Shown here: one piece after another, positions 10,701-21,379 of the stretch
How the letters are laid out: the number at the start of each line of letters is the position of its first letter
Position numbering within the stretch: the stretch's first letter is position 1
Assembly (NCBI GenBank): GCA_014529385.2
Contig: CM043946.1
Span: 38,516,058 to 38,576,057, forward strand
DNA from: Adiantum capillus-veneris
Taxonomy: Eukaryota > Streptophyta > Polypodiopsida > Polypodiales > Pteridaceae
Direction of reading: 5' to 3'
Length of the DNA: 60,000 bases
Position numbers and translations under genes: made by a program
Notes under the pieces: model-generated
Told to the model about the DNA's origin: nothing
Database searches by the model: none
What the model saw: the letters and a program-made list of their open reading frames with translations, nothing else

Positions 10701-10879
10701 AGAATACGGAAAATTCAAAGACAAGTTCCAAAACAAACATAGGAACAGGAGATGACCCCGTGTATATGAATGACCTCGAGGATGATTCAGATTCAGTCGA
10801 GACAATGGAGACTAGAACCAATACCACAAAGAGAAAGACCGACAAAGAAAACCGTACCATGGAACCAAATGAAAACTGA
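7769..10879 (+). pseudogene. gag: Element C gag with four zinc knuckles
   Basis: The protein begins MHLRSGRVLEHD, a typical start for Athila-like gag. A long Pro/Ser/Thr-rich region follows, then a retrotransposon gag domain (about 9110-9600) with phrases such as LSGKAGDWYRTL and RLFLKEYIREG. Four Cys-His boxes follow: CSICLGPHSTSEC, CNACGRYGHQAKDC (canonical CX2CX4HX4C), CYECGGPHRAAEC and CNRCGIDHLIAQC (the others CX2CX3HX4C). A basic Lys-rich tail ends the ORF. The frame is open except for two stops 12 bases apart (TAA 9314, TGA 9326), inside an otherwise well-preserved gag motif. Four knuckles is unusual; one or two is the norm. Confidence 0.88.
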
Positions 10880-12844
10880 ATAAGAGAAAACCATAAAGAG
10901 CCTCTGAAAACACCACAAGTGTTTCCAAATCCAATCCAAGACCCCCAAGATAAACCGCAGGGGCAAAAAGGGAAGAATCGTAAAAAGAAGATTGGGACGT
11001 ACCCAAACCCATTAGACGAGATTGAGCAGGTGAAACATCTAAGAGGTTTAGTGGAGGAGACTCAAAGGAAACTAGAACCAGAACCCATGCAGGTCAAAAT
11101 TCCTGACACAGTGTTTCCCACGCAAGTTCATCCACCCCACATGAACCATAGACCATTAGCCATATCTAGTATCATCCAAGAAGGGAGTGAGGACGGGACA
11201 TCAGAAAGTGAGCATACACCCTTCTTGTTGGAAAGGATGTTTAACGAAGGAATACCTGATCCCATTGAGGAATATGAGATTCCATCCTCACCAGTTCCTA
11301 GTCAAGGACCTACACCCTGCAAAACGCCAATGAATGTTGCCAAACTAGTGGACTTCATGTCTTCTGAGGTTCGAACCACGATCATAGCAAAGCTGTATGG
11401 AGATCCTGAGTTATTCCTTGCACTTCGAGCATTCCTTAACGGAGAGCTACGAACGGGATTACCGCAGTTTGCGCAACCAAATAGGCCTGACTCGATTATG
11501 ATTGATGAGGAAAATCATGTGCAATCACTTGACTTAGATGGACACGAGTCTGTGATTGAGGTACCCATTAACGAATTAGGGCAGTATTTTGAAGGCGACG
11601 AGTCTAATGCGACCCTACCCATCACTACCAAGGGATTAACTATAAAGGGAATTCTTGATGGTGGTGCGGGAGTTAGCATCGTTACAAAAGATTGTTGGGA
11701 ATCCATGGGAAAACCCCGCCTCAGTGTTACTAACATTGTGGTAAAGATGGCAAATGGTACCATAGCCAAACCTATGGGGATGCTCAAGGATCTTAAGATC
11801 AAAGTTCTAGGACACAAGGTACGACATACGTTCATTGTAATGGATTTCTCTAAACACCTTATGTCATATGAAATGATTTTAGGACGACCATTCATGAGGG
11901 AAGCACAAATGGTTCACGATTGGTCTAAAAATCATGTCTATTTGCAATTCCAAGACTCTGTCCTTAGAGTGGATTTGGTGATTGGTAAGGTACACCCCTT
12001 AGGGAGTAAAACCATTATTGATCATCGCTCTGACACCACAATTCACTCGGCCCCACTACAATATTGTTACACTTGTAAGAAGGATACAGACATTGGCCAA
12101 GATTCTCCTTATATGGATGTGTTACCGGGTATGACGGAATCAGACAACGTAGATTGGGTCCACCTAGCATCAACCATAGACACTTGCGGAAATAGGGGGA
12201 CGACCTGGGTAACACCTGAGGGGGATGAAATGCCTATACCCTTAAATATGCTACAAGCAATGCATATCGCTTCTGACAAGACTCATCCTAATGTAACGAA
12301 GAAAACATACAAGTGGGTCCCTAAAGCTTCTTTAGTGACCATAGCTAGTGCTAAAAAACAGAAGCCTGGTAAGAAACGTACCACTCGCTCCAAGAAAAAT
12401 AAGAAAATGTTGCGATGGATCCCTAAACGACTATTGGAAGCCCAAGGCTACTATCAAGGAAATGATCAAATCTGGGTACCAAAACGTAGATTGTGCTCTT
12501 ACGTATCACCTGACCCAAGTGAGCCCAATCCCATAGCTCCAAAACGAATCAATGATCGTGAAAAGAAAAAAATCACAAAATGCTACACACCCGCTCCCGA
12601 GCTAGTTTGGGTACCAAAGAAAGAACGATTTGTTCCACCTAGCTCAGGAAGGGGGGAGTCCCATGAAGCTTCTAGCTCCTCATGTAATACATCCATAGAG
12701 GTAAAAGCTTCTGCACAGCCTCCATCTATAGTAGTGGACCTCATGAAGCTACAAAAGAATCCACACCTCCCAGTGTTCAAGAATCACCTGATGTACCACT
12801 TCAAGTTCGATCCTGGGAGAGTACCTTACCACCCTTGCAACTAG
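10880..12844 (+). CDS. Element C protease region and basic W(V/I)PK-repeat tail
   Basis: It is in the same frame as gag and separated from it by one TGA (10877-10879). A methionine occurs at 10919. A retropepsin-type aspartic protease lies at about 11600-11950: active-site motif ILDGGAGVSIV (D-G-G rather than D-S/T-G, as also in B) and the flap-end motif MILGRPFM. After the protease comes a basic tail with four related motifs: YKWVPKAS, LRWIPKRL, IWVPKRRL and VWVPKKER (about 12310-12630). I do not recognise this tail. RT would normally follow, but the frame ends at 12844. The protease would process gag. The tail could be a nucleic-acid-binding segment, which is only inference. Confidence 0.75.
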   Translation: MRENHKEPLKTPQVFPNPIQDPQDKPQGQKGKNRKKKIGTYPNPLDEIEQVKHLRGLVEETQRKLEPEPMQVKIPDTVFPTQVHPPHMNHRPLAISSIIQEGSEDGTSESEHTPFLLERMFNEGIPDPIEEYEIPSSPVPSQGPTPCKTPMNVAKLVDFMSSEVRTTIIAKLYGDPELFLALRAFLNGELRTGLPQFAQPNRPDSIMIDEENHVQSLDLDGHESVIEVPINELGQYFEGDESNATLPITTKGLTIKGILDGGAGVSIVTKDCWESMGKPRLSVTNIVVKMANGTIAKPMGMLKDLKIKVLGHKVRHTFIVMDFSKHLMSYEMILGRPFMREAQMVHDWSKNHVYLQFQDSVLRVDLVIGKVHPLGSKTIIDHRSDTTIHSAPLQYCYTCKKDTDIGQDSPYMDVLPGMTESDNVDWVHLASTIDTCGNRGTTWVTPEGDEMPIPLNMLQAMHIASDKTHPNVTKKTYKWVPKASLVTIASAKKQKPGKKRTTRSKKNKKMLRWIPKRLLEAQGYYQGNDQIWVPKRRLCSYVSPDPSEPNPIAPKRINDREKKKITKCYTPAPELVWVPKKERFVPPSSGRGESHEASSSSCNTSIEVKASAQPPSIVVDLMKLQKNPHLPVFKNHLMYHFKFDPGRVPYHPCN

Positions 12845-14580
12845 ATGAAACGCATAGGGCGGTCGAAAACTATTGGTTAAAATCCTCACCTATTACCAAC
12901 TGGAACAATTGGTTTCAAAGGGTGACAAGCTCATTTCAAACGGTATGATCTACCCAAGGAAGGGGGGAGTGTTTGTGGACATCCATCATTCATTTGTTTC
13001 CCTCTCAATCTTTTTCCCTGACCTCTTAATCTCCGATCTTAGGGAATGTACATATAAAGCTTTATACTCACAAAAAACAGAAAAATAAAGAGCAAGAGCA
13101 ATTAGCAAACGAGTATGCACATTTAAAGTCAAAACATTGACTCAGACCTACACATGTCACATCTGGTACAGTGAAACAGAAACCTATGCCATAAAACACC
13201 TTTGATCCTCATCACTTGAGTGATGGAGGGTAGGTAAGATTAGTACGATAGGAGTGTTTCTGTTTTAGAGTTGAGAGATTAGCGAAGTTCTCTTTTCCCA
13301 CTAATGTGCCTCCTGGAGGTATTCCTTTTGTTTCCTAGTGTGTACAGGAGCGTGTTGCTATTGATAGGATTTGGATCTTCATGGAACCTTTCTCTCGTTT
13401 ACACTTCAAATCAAGCGCGACCATCAACACAAACAGGTGTTTCTTGTCCATTAGCATTGCCGTTATCTTTTTGCATCTATGATTGTCTGCTTTGATTGTG
13501 ATTGGTAGCATAATATTCAGCGCATTGTCTTAGTATCAAACATTTAATTCAATGTAATGTTTTGTCATAATCACTTGTCTAGGTTTAAAAATCAAGTAGT
13601 CCGACTAAGCTAGTTTGACCAAGCTAGGTATTAGAAATCTTCTCTTAATACCATGGGGAATGCCTTCCTAATAAGCAATGGTTACTTAAGTTCTTAATCC
13701 GATTTAGGCAGCATTGTATGAAATGTACTAGGGCTTTCTAGTGGGCTTAACCCTATTGACCTTTAGCTTAAGTATTATAAAGGGAGTTTACTAATGTGAT
13801 GAGCCTGGGGAATGTAACAGTGTTATATGACCCCCCAAAGTTACAAAATTAAAATGCTGAAAATGAACAAACAAAAAATCAAAGTGCCACAATGTAAAAT
13901 TTTAAGCTGGAAGAGAAATCTCAGCTTGATTTGGTACAACACTCACATGTATCGCCTATGGTACTAGAGCCCTAGAGGTTCCCAGTGTGGGCGTTTTTCC
14001 TTGAAAAGCAAAAAACCCAAGGCATACAAAATAAGCACCCACTTCATAATTGAATCAATGTGAAAAGACTTTGGGGGGTCAAAGAAAAAGTAATCAGTCA
14101 GGCAATGATTTCATGAGAAATTCCTTTTATGGTAGCTTAACTACAAGGTCTTCTAGATATAGCCTCTAGTCAGCCCTCGAACATGAATACTTGGCTCTCG
14201 CGATTAAACAACTTAATTGACCACTGAAAATTCAGAAGCTTACCCATGGTATTAATATTCGATCTCTAGTGCCTTTCGACCGTCAAATTAGCGACCCCAG
14301 ACTTGTCTAATTTTTTACCTTTACATCTGTTTATGCATTTGATTACATTGAAATTTAATGTTCATTGCTACCAAATTGTTTGAAATTCTTTGACCAATCA
14401 ATGTGTCTACCTAAAACTGCATATGCTTTTTAAGAGAATGCAATTACTGTGCCAATGTTGTTTGATTTTGCAGTGACTGAAGAAGGCTAAGGACATTCAT
14501 CTCAAATGCTCTTCCACCTCGACGAACCAGCTTCAACTCAATAGCTTCCGAGGACGGAATCTACATCAGGAAGGGGGGCA
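12845..14580 (+). other. Element C 3' non-coding region with long-range inverted repeat
   Basis: There is no gene of supportable length over 1.7 kb. A purine-rich GGAAGGGGGGAG occurs near 12958, like an internal PPT. A perfect 13-bp inverted repeat, GACCCCCCAAAGT at 13829-13841 and its complement at 14068-14080, encloses about 226 bases. The region ends with the PPT AGGAAGGGGGGCA next to the 3' LTR. In Athila elements this position can hold an env-like ORF, but none is visible here. Confidence 0.7.
14568..14580 (+). promoter_or_regulatory. Element C polypurine tract
   Basis: AGGAAGGGGGGCA lies immediately before the 3' LTR start TGTTAACC. It would prime plus-strand synthesis. Confidence 0.8.
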
Positions 14581-14865
14581 TGTTAACCCTCACGGCACAC
14601 GGACACCCTATGATCTATAAACGTTGTATTATTTAGAGTCAGGTACCGGGCTTGTCGGACCAATAGGGAAAGGTAGAGTGATCGCCGATGAGAGGCGCAC
14701 TTTAACTTGGACATTCAAGGGATTAGTTGGCTAAGCATGGGTGCCCAAGTGTGAATGGGGTGAGCTCCTATAAAAGCCAACTAAACCTAATTTTTACTCA
14801 TTCTCTCATTTGTGCAATTGAAGAGTGCTCTTGCTCCATCTCCATCTTCTTCTTCTTCACCTCCT

Positions 14866-14903
<38 letters not shown>

Positions 14904-15085
14904 GGAGAGTGTGTGTGCGATCGAGCATTACGAAGGCACGAAGGCGAGCGTAGAGCGGTGAGTGACACACCCTTTGTTTTCTTGAGCTTGCTAGTTTAGG
15001 CTTGTTGTGTGCTTGGAGCCGTTTGTGGCTCGCATACGGTGTATTGGCAAGTCCCTTGCTTCGACAGTGCGGCAAGGAGTGCACA
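14581..15085 (+). repeat. Element C 3' LTR
   Basis: Collinear with 6350-6852 and ending GTGCACA. It is followed by the TSD AAAAT and then by the rest of the B LTR. Confidence 0.92.
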
Positions 15086-15090
15086 AAAAT

Positions 15091-15168
15091 ATATACACAT
15101 ATGAGGAAGAGGACGTTGAGTAGGCTGAAAAATGTTGCAAAAAGATGGTTACCATTTTATGCCACTCA
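15091..15168 (-). repeat. Element B left (3') LTR, remaining 78 bases
   Basis: ATATACACATATGAGG to GCCACTCA, identical in arrangement to 23577-23649. Immediately inside, on the minus strand, lies the PPT GGGGGAGGGCTAATA (15169-15184). Confidence 0.9.
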
Positions 15169-15184
15169 TATTAGCCCTCCCCCA
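15169..15184 (-). promoter_or_regulatory. Element B polypurine tract
   Basis: The minus strand reads TTGGGGGAGGGCTAATA directly before the 3' LTR. Elements A and D have the same GGGAGGGCTAA core before their 3' LTRs, supporting common descent. Confidence 0.75.
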
Positions 15185-15340
15185 AGCCTAGAGATATTCA
15201 TATATTTAGGAGGAAGGTGTTGCTTCTTTTCCTTCTTTTTTTTTCTCTTTTTTTTGTCATTTTTCCTTTTTCACTTTTTATTTTTCAATAGGAGGAGTGT
15301 CATGCACTCTTTTACTCCATTAGTCCTGCTTTTCATTACC

Positions 15341-16660
15341 TCAATACCATAAATCGGAGATGGGAGGGTTGCCTTGGGTATGTTCAGATTCCAAGGCTGG
15401 TTCTTCTTTGTACATCAAAGCTTTAAAAATAGGTGGAGCATTTGCCAAGCCGAAGGGAGCCATGCCAAGTTGGAGCTTAGACGATGTAGGTAGATGAGTT
15501 CCTATCAACGGATTGATACGTTGAAAGTAGGGCTTTAATCTCCATCCATTGACTCTGGTGTTGTGGAGTTTTCGTGATAAATCTGCTAATCTGTAACTAC
15601 CATTCCCAAACTTTGTTTTTATTATGAAAGGTCCCTCCCATCTTTGCAAAAACTTTTTGTCAAGTCGAGTATCAAGTCGGTTATCATAGGGAAGAACCAA
15701 CATACCTTCCTTCAATCCTTTCCCCTTGAGCTTCTTGTTGATTTTGTCCCTTTGGTTTGTCTCTTTGGTGATGTAGTGATCAATGGACTCTTCTCTATCT
15801 AGCTCAAGTCGTTGGAGATCTAAGATCCTTTCATGTAGAACCTCTTTTGGTTTTTTTGCCACTCTTGCAAGAACACGCAAGCTTGAGAGCTCTACCTCAA
15901 TGGGGAGAAGTACTTCCTGTCCATAAACTAGATGAAAAGGGGTGAATTGGGTAGATACCTTGAAAGATGTCCTATACGCCCAAAGAGCAGCCGTCAAATG
16001 GCGATCCCAATCATTAGTCCAGTCCACAACCTACTTAGAAATGATCTTACATATCATCCCATTCACTTTTTCCACCAATCCATTGCATTGAGGATAGTAG
16101 GGTGTGGAATGCAGGTGTTTCACTTTTAACCTCCTCAAGAGATCATTCAGAAGGTCAACCCTAAAACCCGGGCCTCGATCTGATAAGATTTATAGGGGTG
16201 TTCCAAACCTACTACAAATATGGTCAAAAATAAATTTTGGTACCTCTTCAGCTGTGATTCGGGTTGTGCTTGTTGCTTCCGCCCATCGTGTCATGTAGTC
16301 AACACCCATGATGATGAAAACCTTCCCTGTAGAAGTACGAGGTAGGGGACCTATTGCATCCACACCCCACTTTTCAAAAGGGCCATAAGATATTATTGGG
16401 ACTCGAGGCTCATATGTTAGTCTTCTATCCCCAGCAATTTGGCATGGCTTACATGCCTTACACCAATATTGGACATCACGGTGTAAGCTCGGCCAAATAA
16501 ACCCTGCTTGTAAAATCTTCCTACTTGTAATATCTTGAGAAAAGTGACCACCACAGACATCATCATGACATGAAAGAAGAATTTTCTCTATCTCTTGCAC
16601 ACCTGGTACTCTCCTCAAGACCAAATCTTTCCCTTTGTGATATAAATCATCCCCGATCAA
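15341..16660 (-). pseudogene. Element B integrase, two in-frame stops
   Basis: On the minus strand the HHCC region (CHDDVCGGHF then CKACKPCQ) starts near 16580, and the core follows: GVDAIGPLP, SDRGPGF and NGLVEKVNGM, so the D, D and E residues are all present. Stops interrupt it at about 16190 (after FGTPL) and 16030. The C-terminal part contains LWAYRTSF, FHLVYGQE, the RWEGPF motif and VNGWRLKPYF. It parallels A integrase residue by residue. The last 40 codons before the stop (15413-15466) unexpectedly contain an RT-like box. Confidence 0.87.
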
Positions 16661-16801
16661 CTGGTAAGGTTTGGCCTTCTTAACTAGTCTATGTCTTTGC
16701 ACCTTGTCTAAGTGTTTGGGACACTTACCTGCTTGTAGAAAGAAGATAATGTCTTTTAGCTCCTCTTGACCTTGATATTTGGGTTCATATAGTTTCACAC
16801 C

Positions 16802-17446
16802 TCCTACCGCCATTTGAAGCTTTTCATTTGCGAGTAAGTCTGCTTCCTTGTTATGAGTTCTCACAATGTGTTGTACTTGTGTTGCTTTAAAACCCTTCAT
16901 CAAAGCTCTTACACTAATAAGCCACTCAAACAATGTACGATTCTTGCACCTCCAAGTCCCTTGTATTTCCCTGACCACTAGCAAAGAATCACCTTTTATA
17001 ATAAGTCTTTGTATGCCTAATTCTTTGCATTCTTCTAACCCAATGGTTAGAGCAACATACTTAGCCTCATTGTTAGAGTGAACGTTGGGTAGAGTGATAC
17101 CTTTTCTAACCATTACCTCCTTTTGTGGGTTCAAAATGATGATCCCCCTTGCTACTTTGTCTTCTTGGCGTTGATAAGCTCCGTCAAAGCATAAACTATG
17201 GGCATTATCAATCTCCTTCACTTTGAACTGTTTTGAGCCTTCCTCTCTTTGTAGTCGTGATCCTTCCCTTTCTCTCACTTTGTAGGTGAGAATGTCTGCA
17301 AATCCTGCTCTTGTGCTATCTTCTACAAGGAATGTGTATTCAAATTCGTGGAGTTCAAGCACCCACATTGCTATTCTATATGAGAGGCTCATGTGTTGTA
17401 CTACATATGGTAGATTGTGCTCTAAGGTGAGAAAAACAAATGGCAC
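16802..17446 (-). pseudogene. Element B end of RT-linked RNase H and archaeal-type RNase H
   Basis: Counting from 17446, residues 1-60 are the C-terminal end of the first RNase H and linker (VLELHEFEYTFLVEDST). Residues 85-215 are a second RNase H with four acidic residues in order: CFDGA (D88), NNEAKY (E127), KGDSLL (D153) and NKEADLLA (D203). It continues without a stop into the integrase zinc-binding domain. The second module looks catalytically complete, unlike the first. This dual arrangement is characteristic of plant Tat elements. Confidence 0.82.
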
Positions 17447-17461
17447 AGGGAGAAGATACGC

Positions 17462-18469
17462 TCAAAACTTCCTTATCGCAAACAAGATTGCAAAGACCAC
17501 TTTCTCCATTTCAGTGTATCCCTTATCGGCCGGAGTCATCACCTTGCTTGCAAAATAGATCGGCCTCATGTATGATATTTTAGGATCTTTTTGCATCAAA
17601 ACAACACCAATTGCTTCGAAACCTACACTTGGAGTGACATAGTAGGTCTCCTTTGGATCTGGTGGAATTAGGATTGGGAGAGAGCTAAGAATTCCCTTCA
17701 CTTCCTCAAAACATTTTGCATGTTCCCTCCCCCATTCAAATGTAGATTGGCTTGCCAACCTATGCAAAGGGGCGATGGCTTCTGCTAGGAGATGGATGAA
17801 GCGAGACATGTACCTCACTTTGTGGTTGAAGGTCATTTTCTCCTTAGTTGTTGTTTGTGGAGATAATGACAAAAGGGCCTCTAGTTTAGAGGGATCCACT
17901 TGAATTCCTTGTGAAGAAACCACATGGCCTAGCAAAACCACCTGAGATTCACCGATATGACACTTCTCTGGGTTGAGTTGTCCCCCAAATTGATGGAGCC
18001 TCTTAAGCCCCTCTTCAACCTTTTGGCAGTGAAGTGATCTACAACTATAAATACAGAAATCATCCATAAAGACTCTTATAGATTTTCCAAAGAATGGCTG
18101 AAATACAAATATTGTGAATCTCATGAAGGTGCTAGGAGCATTGGTGAGCCCAAAAGGCATTACTCTGAATGCAAAACATCCCCAAGGTGTGATGAAGGTG
18201 GTTTTTGGTTGGTCCTTTTCTGCTATTCTAATTTGAAAATATCCTGAATACCCATCACACACAGTGTAGCATTCGTGACCTGCTACTTCATTCAAAATTT
18301 CATCTTGGAAAGGGAGAGGGAAGTGGTCCCTCTTTATCGCAGCGTTGAGGGGTTTGTAATCCACGCAGACCCTCCACTTACCATTCTTCTTGGGAGTGAC
18401 TACAATAGGTGATACCCATTCGGAGTTGGATACTGGATAGATGAAGCCAGCCTTCAAGAGTCGATTCAC
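17462..18469 (-). pseudogene. Element B reverse transcriptase and first RNase H
   Basis: Residues 1-150 carry classic RT boxes: WVSPIVVTPKKNGKWR, CVDYKPLN, DGYSGYFQI, RVMPFGLTNAPSTF and VFMDDFCIYS (FMDD at about 134-137, a variant of YMDD). Connection follows, then RNase H from about residue 275. That RNase H starts VTPSVGFEAIG, where the first catalytic Asp is expected, so it is probably inactive. The frame ends with VFAILFAIRKF and the next frame continues. A frameshift near 18470 separates it from protease. Confidence 0.9.
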
Positions 18470-19472
18470 TTCTTGGGAGAGCCTTTTGTTGCACAGACCC
18501 TAGTCGCCTTAACTTTTGAGCCACAGGTTTGGTCCCTGGTTTCAATTCAATTCGATGCTCTATTACATCTACACCTCTTATTTGTGAGTAGTCAGTGATA
18601 AACAAATTGGGATACCTCCTTAACATATTGATGTAGGACCTCTTCTCCTCACAAGTAAGATCTTTTGCAAGCATCTTCTCAAATCCTTCTTCAAGGTGGT
18701 GGCATCTTTCATCCCCTCGTGTGTGATTGTCTGTTGGCTTTTCTTCTACAGAAACATCTTGGGTGTTGGCATTGAATACAATTCCCATTACCTCCAAAGA
18801 AGACTCCTCTTCACTGGTTGATGCTTCCTCATCACTTGAGTAAAGACTCTCCTCCTCGCTCTCTTTATCTGCCGTGGTTTCATACTTGATATCTAGTAGC
18901 TTTCCGTCTCGCCAATCATACACCACTGGTTGACCCTTCTTAAGAATCAAACGACCACTTCCCCATTTTTGATCTGCATTCACAGCAATGAGCCAAGGCC
19001 TCCCTAGGATGATGGGATAGCCCTCCCCCTTAGCTGGCATGACATACATATCCACTCGTGCATCTATGTTACATACAGAGACCTTTACATTTTCAATGAT
19101 CCCCAAACACTTCACACTTGAGTTGTTGGCTAGCCTAGCTTGACAAATAGAGGACTTTCTAATTTCAAGCCCTAACTTGTTCATTGATTTTTTCGTGATC
19201 ACACACATTTGAGCTCCACCATCAACATATACATTAGACACCTTTTTACCCCTTATGTAAGCATCCACAATGGGCTCCACATCTTTTTGTACCTTTGAGG
19301 CCACAACCTTAATGGAAATATTTGCTTTCTTTTTTGGAATTCTTGTACTTACCAACTTTGGCCATTGCCTTCTTTCTTTGGCTGATAGGTGTAGAAGTTG
19401 AGGCCATGAAATGTTTGGCTTTTGGGTTTGTAAATCCTCTAGGATGTTGTAGGGCTCTAGCTCCTTTCCCAA
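18378..19472 (-). pseudogene. Element B aspartic protease
   Basis: A retropepsin-like domain lies in residues 65-165 of this frame. The active-site motif is VYVDGGAQMCVI (D84) and the flap-end motif is IILGRPWL. A serine- and glutamate-rich linker follows, then the N-terminal edge of RT (IELKPGTKPVAQKLRR). It overlaps the RT frame, showing a frameshift. The D-G-G active site is shared with element C. The protease would cleave the gag-pol polyprotein. Confidence 0.82.
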
Positions 19473-20638
19473 TGGGAAGTCATTGATACCAATTTCCCTT
19501 CGCCTTGATCTTTTCTTCCTGCTACTTTCATCTTTGACTTCTTCTTCTTGTCTCTTCTGGCTGAATTTGTTCCTTCACTTCTCATGTCTTTATCCTTATC
19601 ATGTGCTCTTGTGCGTTTTTCTGCCGGCATAACATCAAAGTTTAGAGTATGCTCATCCATTACCTCTTCTAGCTTGATGATGTTGACTCCTCTTTCTTCC
19701 TCCTCATGTGGGACGGGAGGTATATTTGCTGGTGGTGGTGGTGGTCGACGAAGGATTTGTGGGCCTTGAGCTATTTCTTGCTGCAGAGTGAGAGGAGGCG
19801 GTCTGGGGGCATATATGTCTCCCGGAAGTCGCCTTGGATGTGGACAATTGTACATGCCATGGACCATTTCATTGCAATTCCAAAATCGCAACTCTTGATC
19901 TTGTCTTCATTGATTGCGATTCCCTTCTCTTGGTTGTCGTTGTTGAGGTAGGCCCTGTATTAGATTCAGAGTGAGGTTCTCAAGCTGTTCAGTTAGCCTT
20001 TGTAAAACCTCTTGTTGAGAGTTATCTCCTATTTGTGAAGATTGTGCAAGAGGGGCCCTAATTGGTGCTTCCATGGTTTGTGAAGACTCCCTCTCACTCA
20101 CTTCATTCAAACCCCTTGCTCTATGTGCTTGGAAGTGTAGTTTTCTAAACTTGATGATGGCTACCTCACGTGATTCTTCGAAGGTGGATGGGAATTTTAT
20201 CTCTACTTTAGCCTTTAAAAGTGGATACAAGCCAACCATGAATCTTTTTTTTTATAGAAAGTTAGGTGCACCACTATGATTTTCTAATGTAGCCTCCCAC
20301 CTACCCCATAGATTGACAAAGGTTGCTTCGTAAGAGGGATAGTCTTCAAGTGATACCTACTTATGTCCAATAAGACATTTACATAGTCCTTCAGAAGTAT
20401 CACCTTTCCCGAACTTGGAGAGGAAGCTTGCTCGCATTCTCTCCCAGTTGGACTTGATTTGGGGTTGCAAGGTCTCATACCATGCTTTAGCTTCTGCTTT
20501 TAGAACCAACGGGAAGGCTCGTAGCTTTACTTCCTCTTCATCTCTCCCGGATATGAGATGTGCCATCTCTAAGTTGTCAAGAAACTCTTGCGCATCTTCC
20601 CCACTTCTTGCATAGAACGTGGGAGAAGAACTTGACAT
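19457..20638 (-). pseudogene. gag: Element B gag, frameshifted
   Basis: It starts at 20638 with MSSSSPTFYARSGEDAQEFL, parallel to A and D gag (FPTF..GED..IDFLDD). Three open pieces (20638-20357, 20239-19907, 19891-19457) are separated by stops or shifts. The middle piece has GLYPLLKAKVEIKFPSTFEE, matching the D stretch GLWPLLKEKVKGRFPATYEL. The zinc knuckle reads FWNCNEMVHGMYNC: its first Cys has become Phe. A Lys-rich linker follows. Confidence 0.82.
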
Positions 20639-20708
20639 TTTGTTTAGACTTTTTGAAATTTCTTTTTAAAAAAGAAGAGACTTTTCTCTTACGGGCCGCA
20701 CAAGATTG

Positions 20709-20912
20709 TTGACACTATAAATCTGATTACACTATAAATTTGATTACATTAAAATGAAGATGTACACATCCATTGTTAATTCGTACTTTATCATAAGTAG
20801 AATAAATGGATTAATTGTTGACACTATAAATCTGATTACATTAAAATGAAGATGTACACATCCATTGTTAATTCGTACTTTATCATAAGTAGAATAAATG
20901 GATTAATTGAAG
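20709..20912. repeat. Tandem repeat of about 94-109 bp in B leader
   Basis: Two adjacent copies begin TTGACACTATAAATCTGATTAC at 20709 and 20818 and end GGATTAATTG. The first copy has an extra 15-bp internal repeat. The function is unknown. Confidence 0.85.
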
Positions 20913-21131
20913 CATTGATTTCATTGAGGCGAGTGGATCAAAATATCCTCCTTATGATAGATTGAAACCTAAACTTAGTTTCAATGATTATATGAGTGGA
21001 TTGCCGAGCAATAGGCCTAAAAGGTTCATTGTTTTGATCGTGATTCATGTGCTACTCCTCGTTGTTGGTTTGAAGACCTCGTTCCTTCATATGGCCCTTG
21101 AGCATCCCTTCACCACTCCTTGTTCCTGCCT

Positions 21132-21353
21132 TTAAAACAAAATGAAAATGTGAACATCAAAATAAGTTTCATAATTGATGATTGGAAGTATAATTGGATT
21201 GGGTGATGCCAGTATTTCTCTAAGTTTTTCTACACCAAACATAAAAACAATGCGTTGCTGGAAAAAGACTTTTCTATCTATGTGACCATTTACTCTAATG
21301 TGTTGTGCAAAATGAAATGGATAGATGGGAACTCCATTGTTCATCACTAACAA
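21132..21353 (-). CDS. Element B pre-gag leader ORF, 73 codons
   Basis: An open frame lies between the PBS and gag on the minus strand. Its middle (IDRKVFFQQRIVFMFGVEKL) matches a broken frame in A, and its end (EILASPNPIILPI then FDVHIFILF) matches D (EVLASDQPFVLPL then FEVLIYVLV). No known domain is recognised. The matching terminal hydrophobic pattern and stop position in B and D argue that it encoded a real small protein in the ancestor. It lies about 490 bases before the gag start, with the tandem repeat between. Confidence 0.55.
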   Translation of the reverse strand: MLVMNNGVPIYPFHFAQHIRVNGHIDRKVFFQQRIVFMFGVEKLREILASPNPIILPIINYETYFDVHIFILF

Positions 21354-21379
21354 ATTTGAAGGGAACTTGGAAATATGTT

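Larger units (their letters stand above)
6350..15085 (+). mobile_element. Element C: Athila-like LTR element with gag and protease only
   Basis: It is inserted in B's left LTR with a 5-bp TSD AAAAT (6345-6349 and 15086-15090). The uninterrupted site is seen in the other B LTR at about 23573. LTRs of 503 and 505 bp start TGTTAACCCT and end CACA. The PBS follows the 5' LTR and a PPT precedes the 3' LTR. One reading frame (7769-12844) encodes gag and an aspartic protease. I see no RT, RNase H or integrase in any frame. It would need enzymes from another element. It is the youngest layer here by nesting, yet has three in-frame stops. Confidence 0.92.

Noticed and set aside
15002-15352. 116-codon plus-strand frame across the end of element C
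   Set aside because: It crosses the C LTR, the B LTR end and B internal sequence, so it is a chance fusion.
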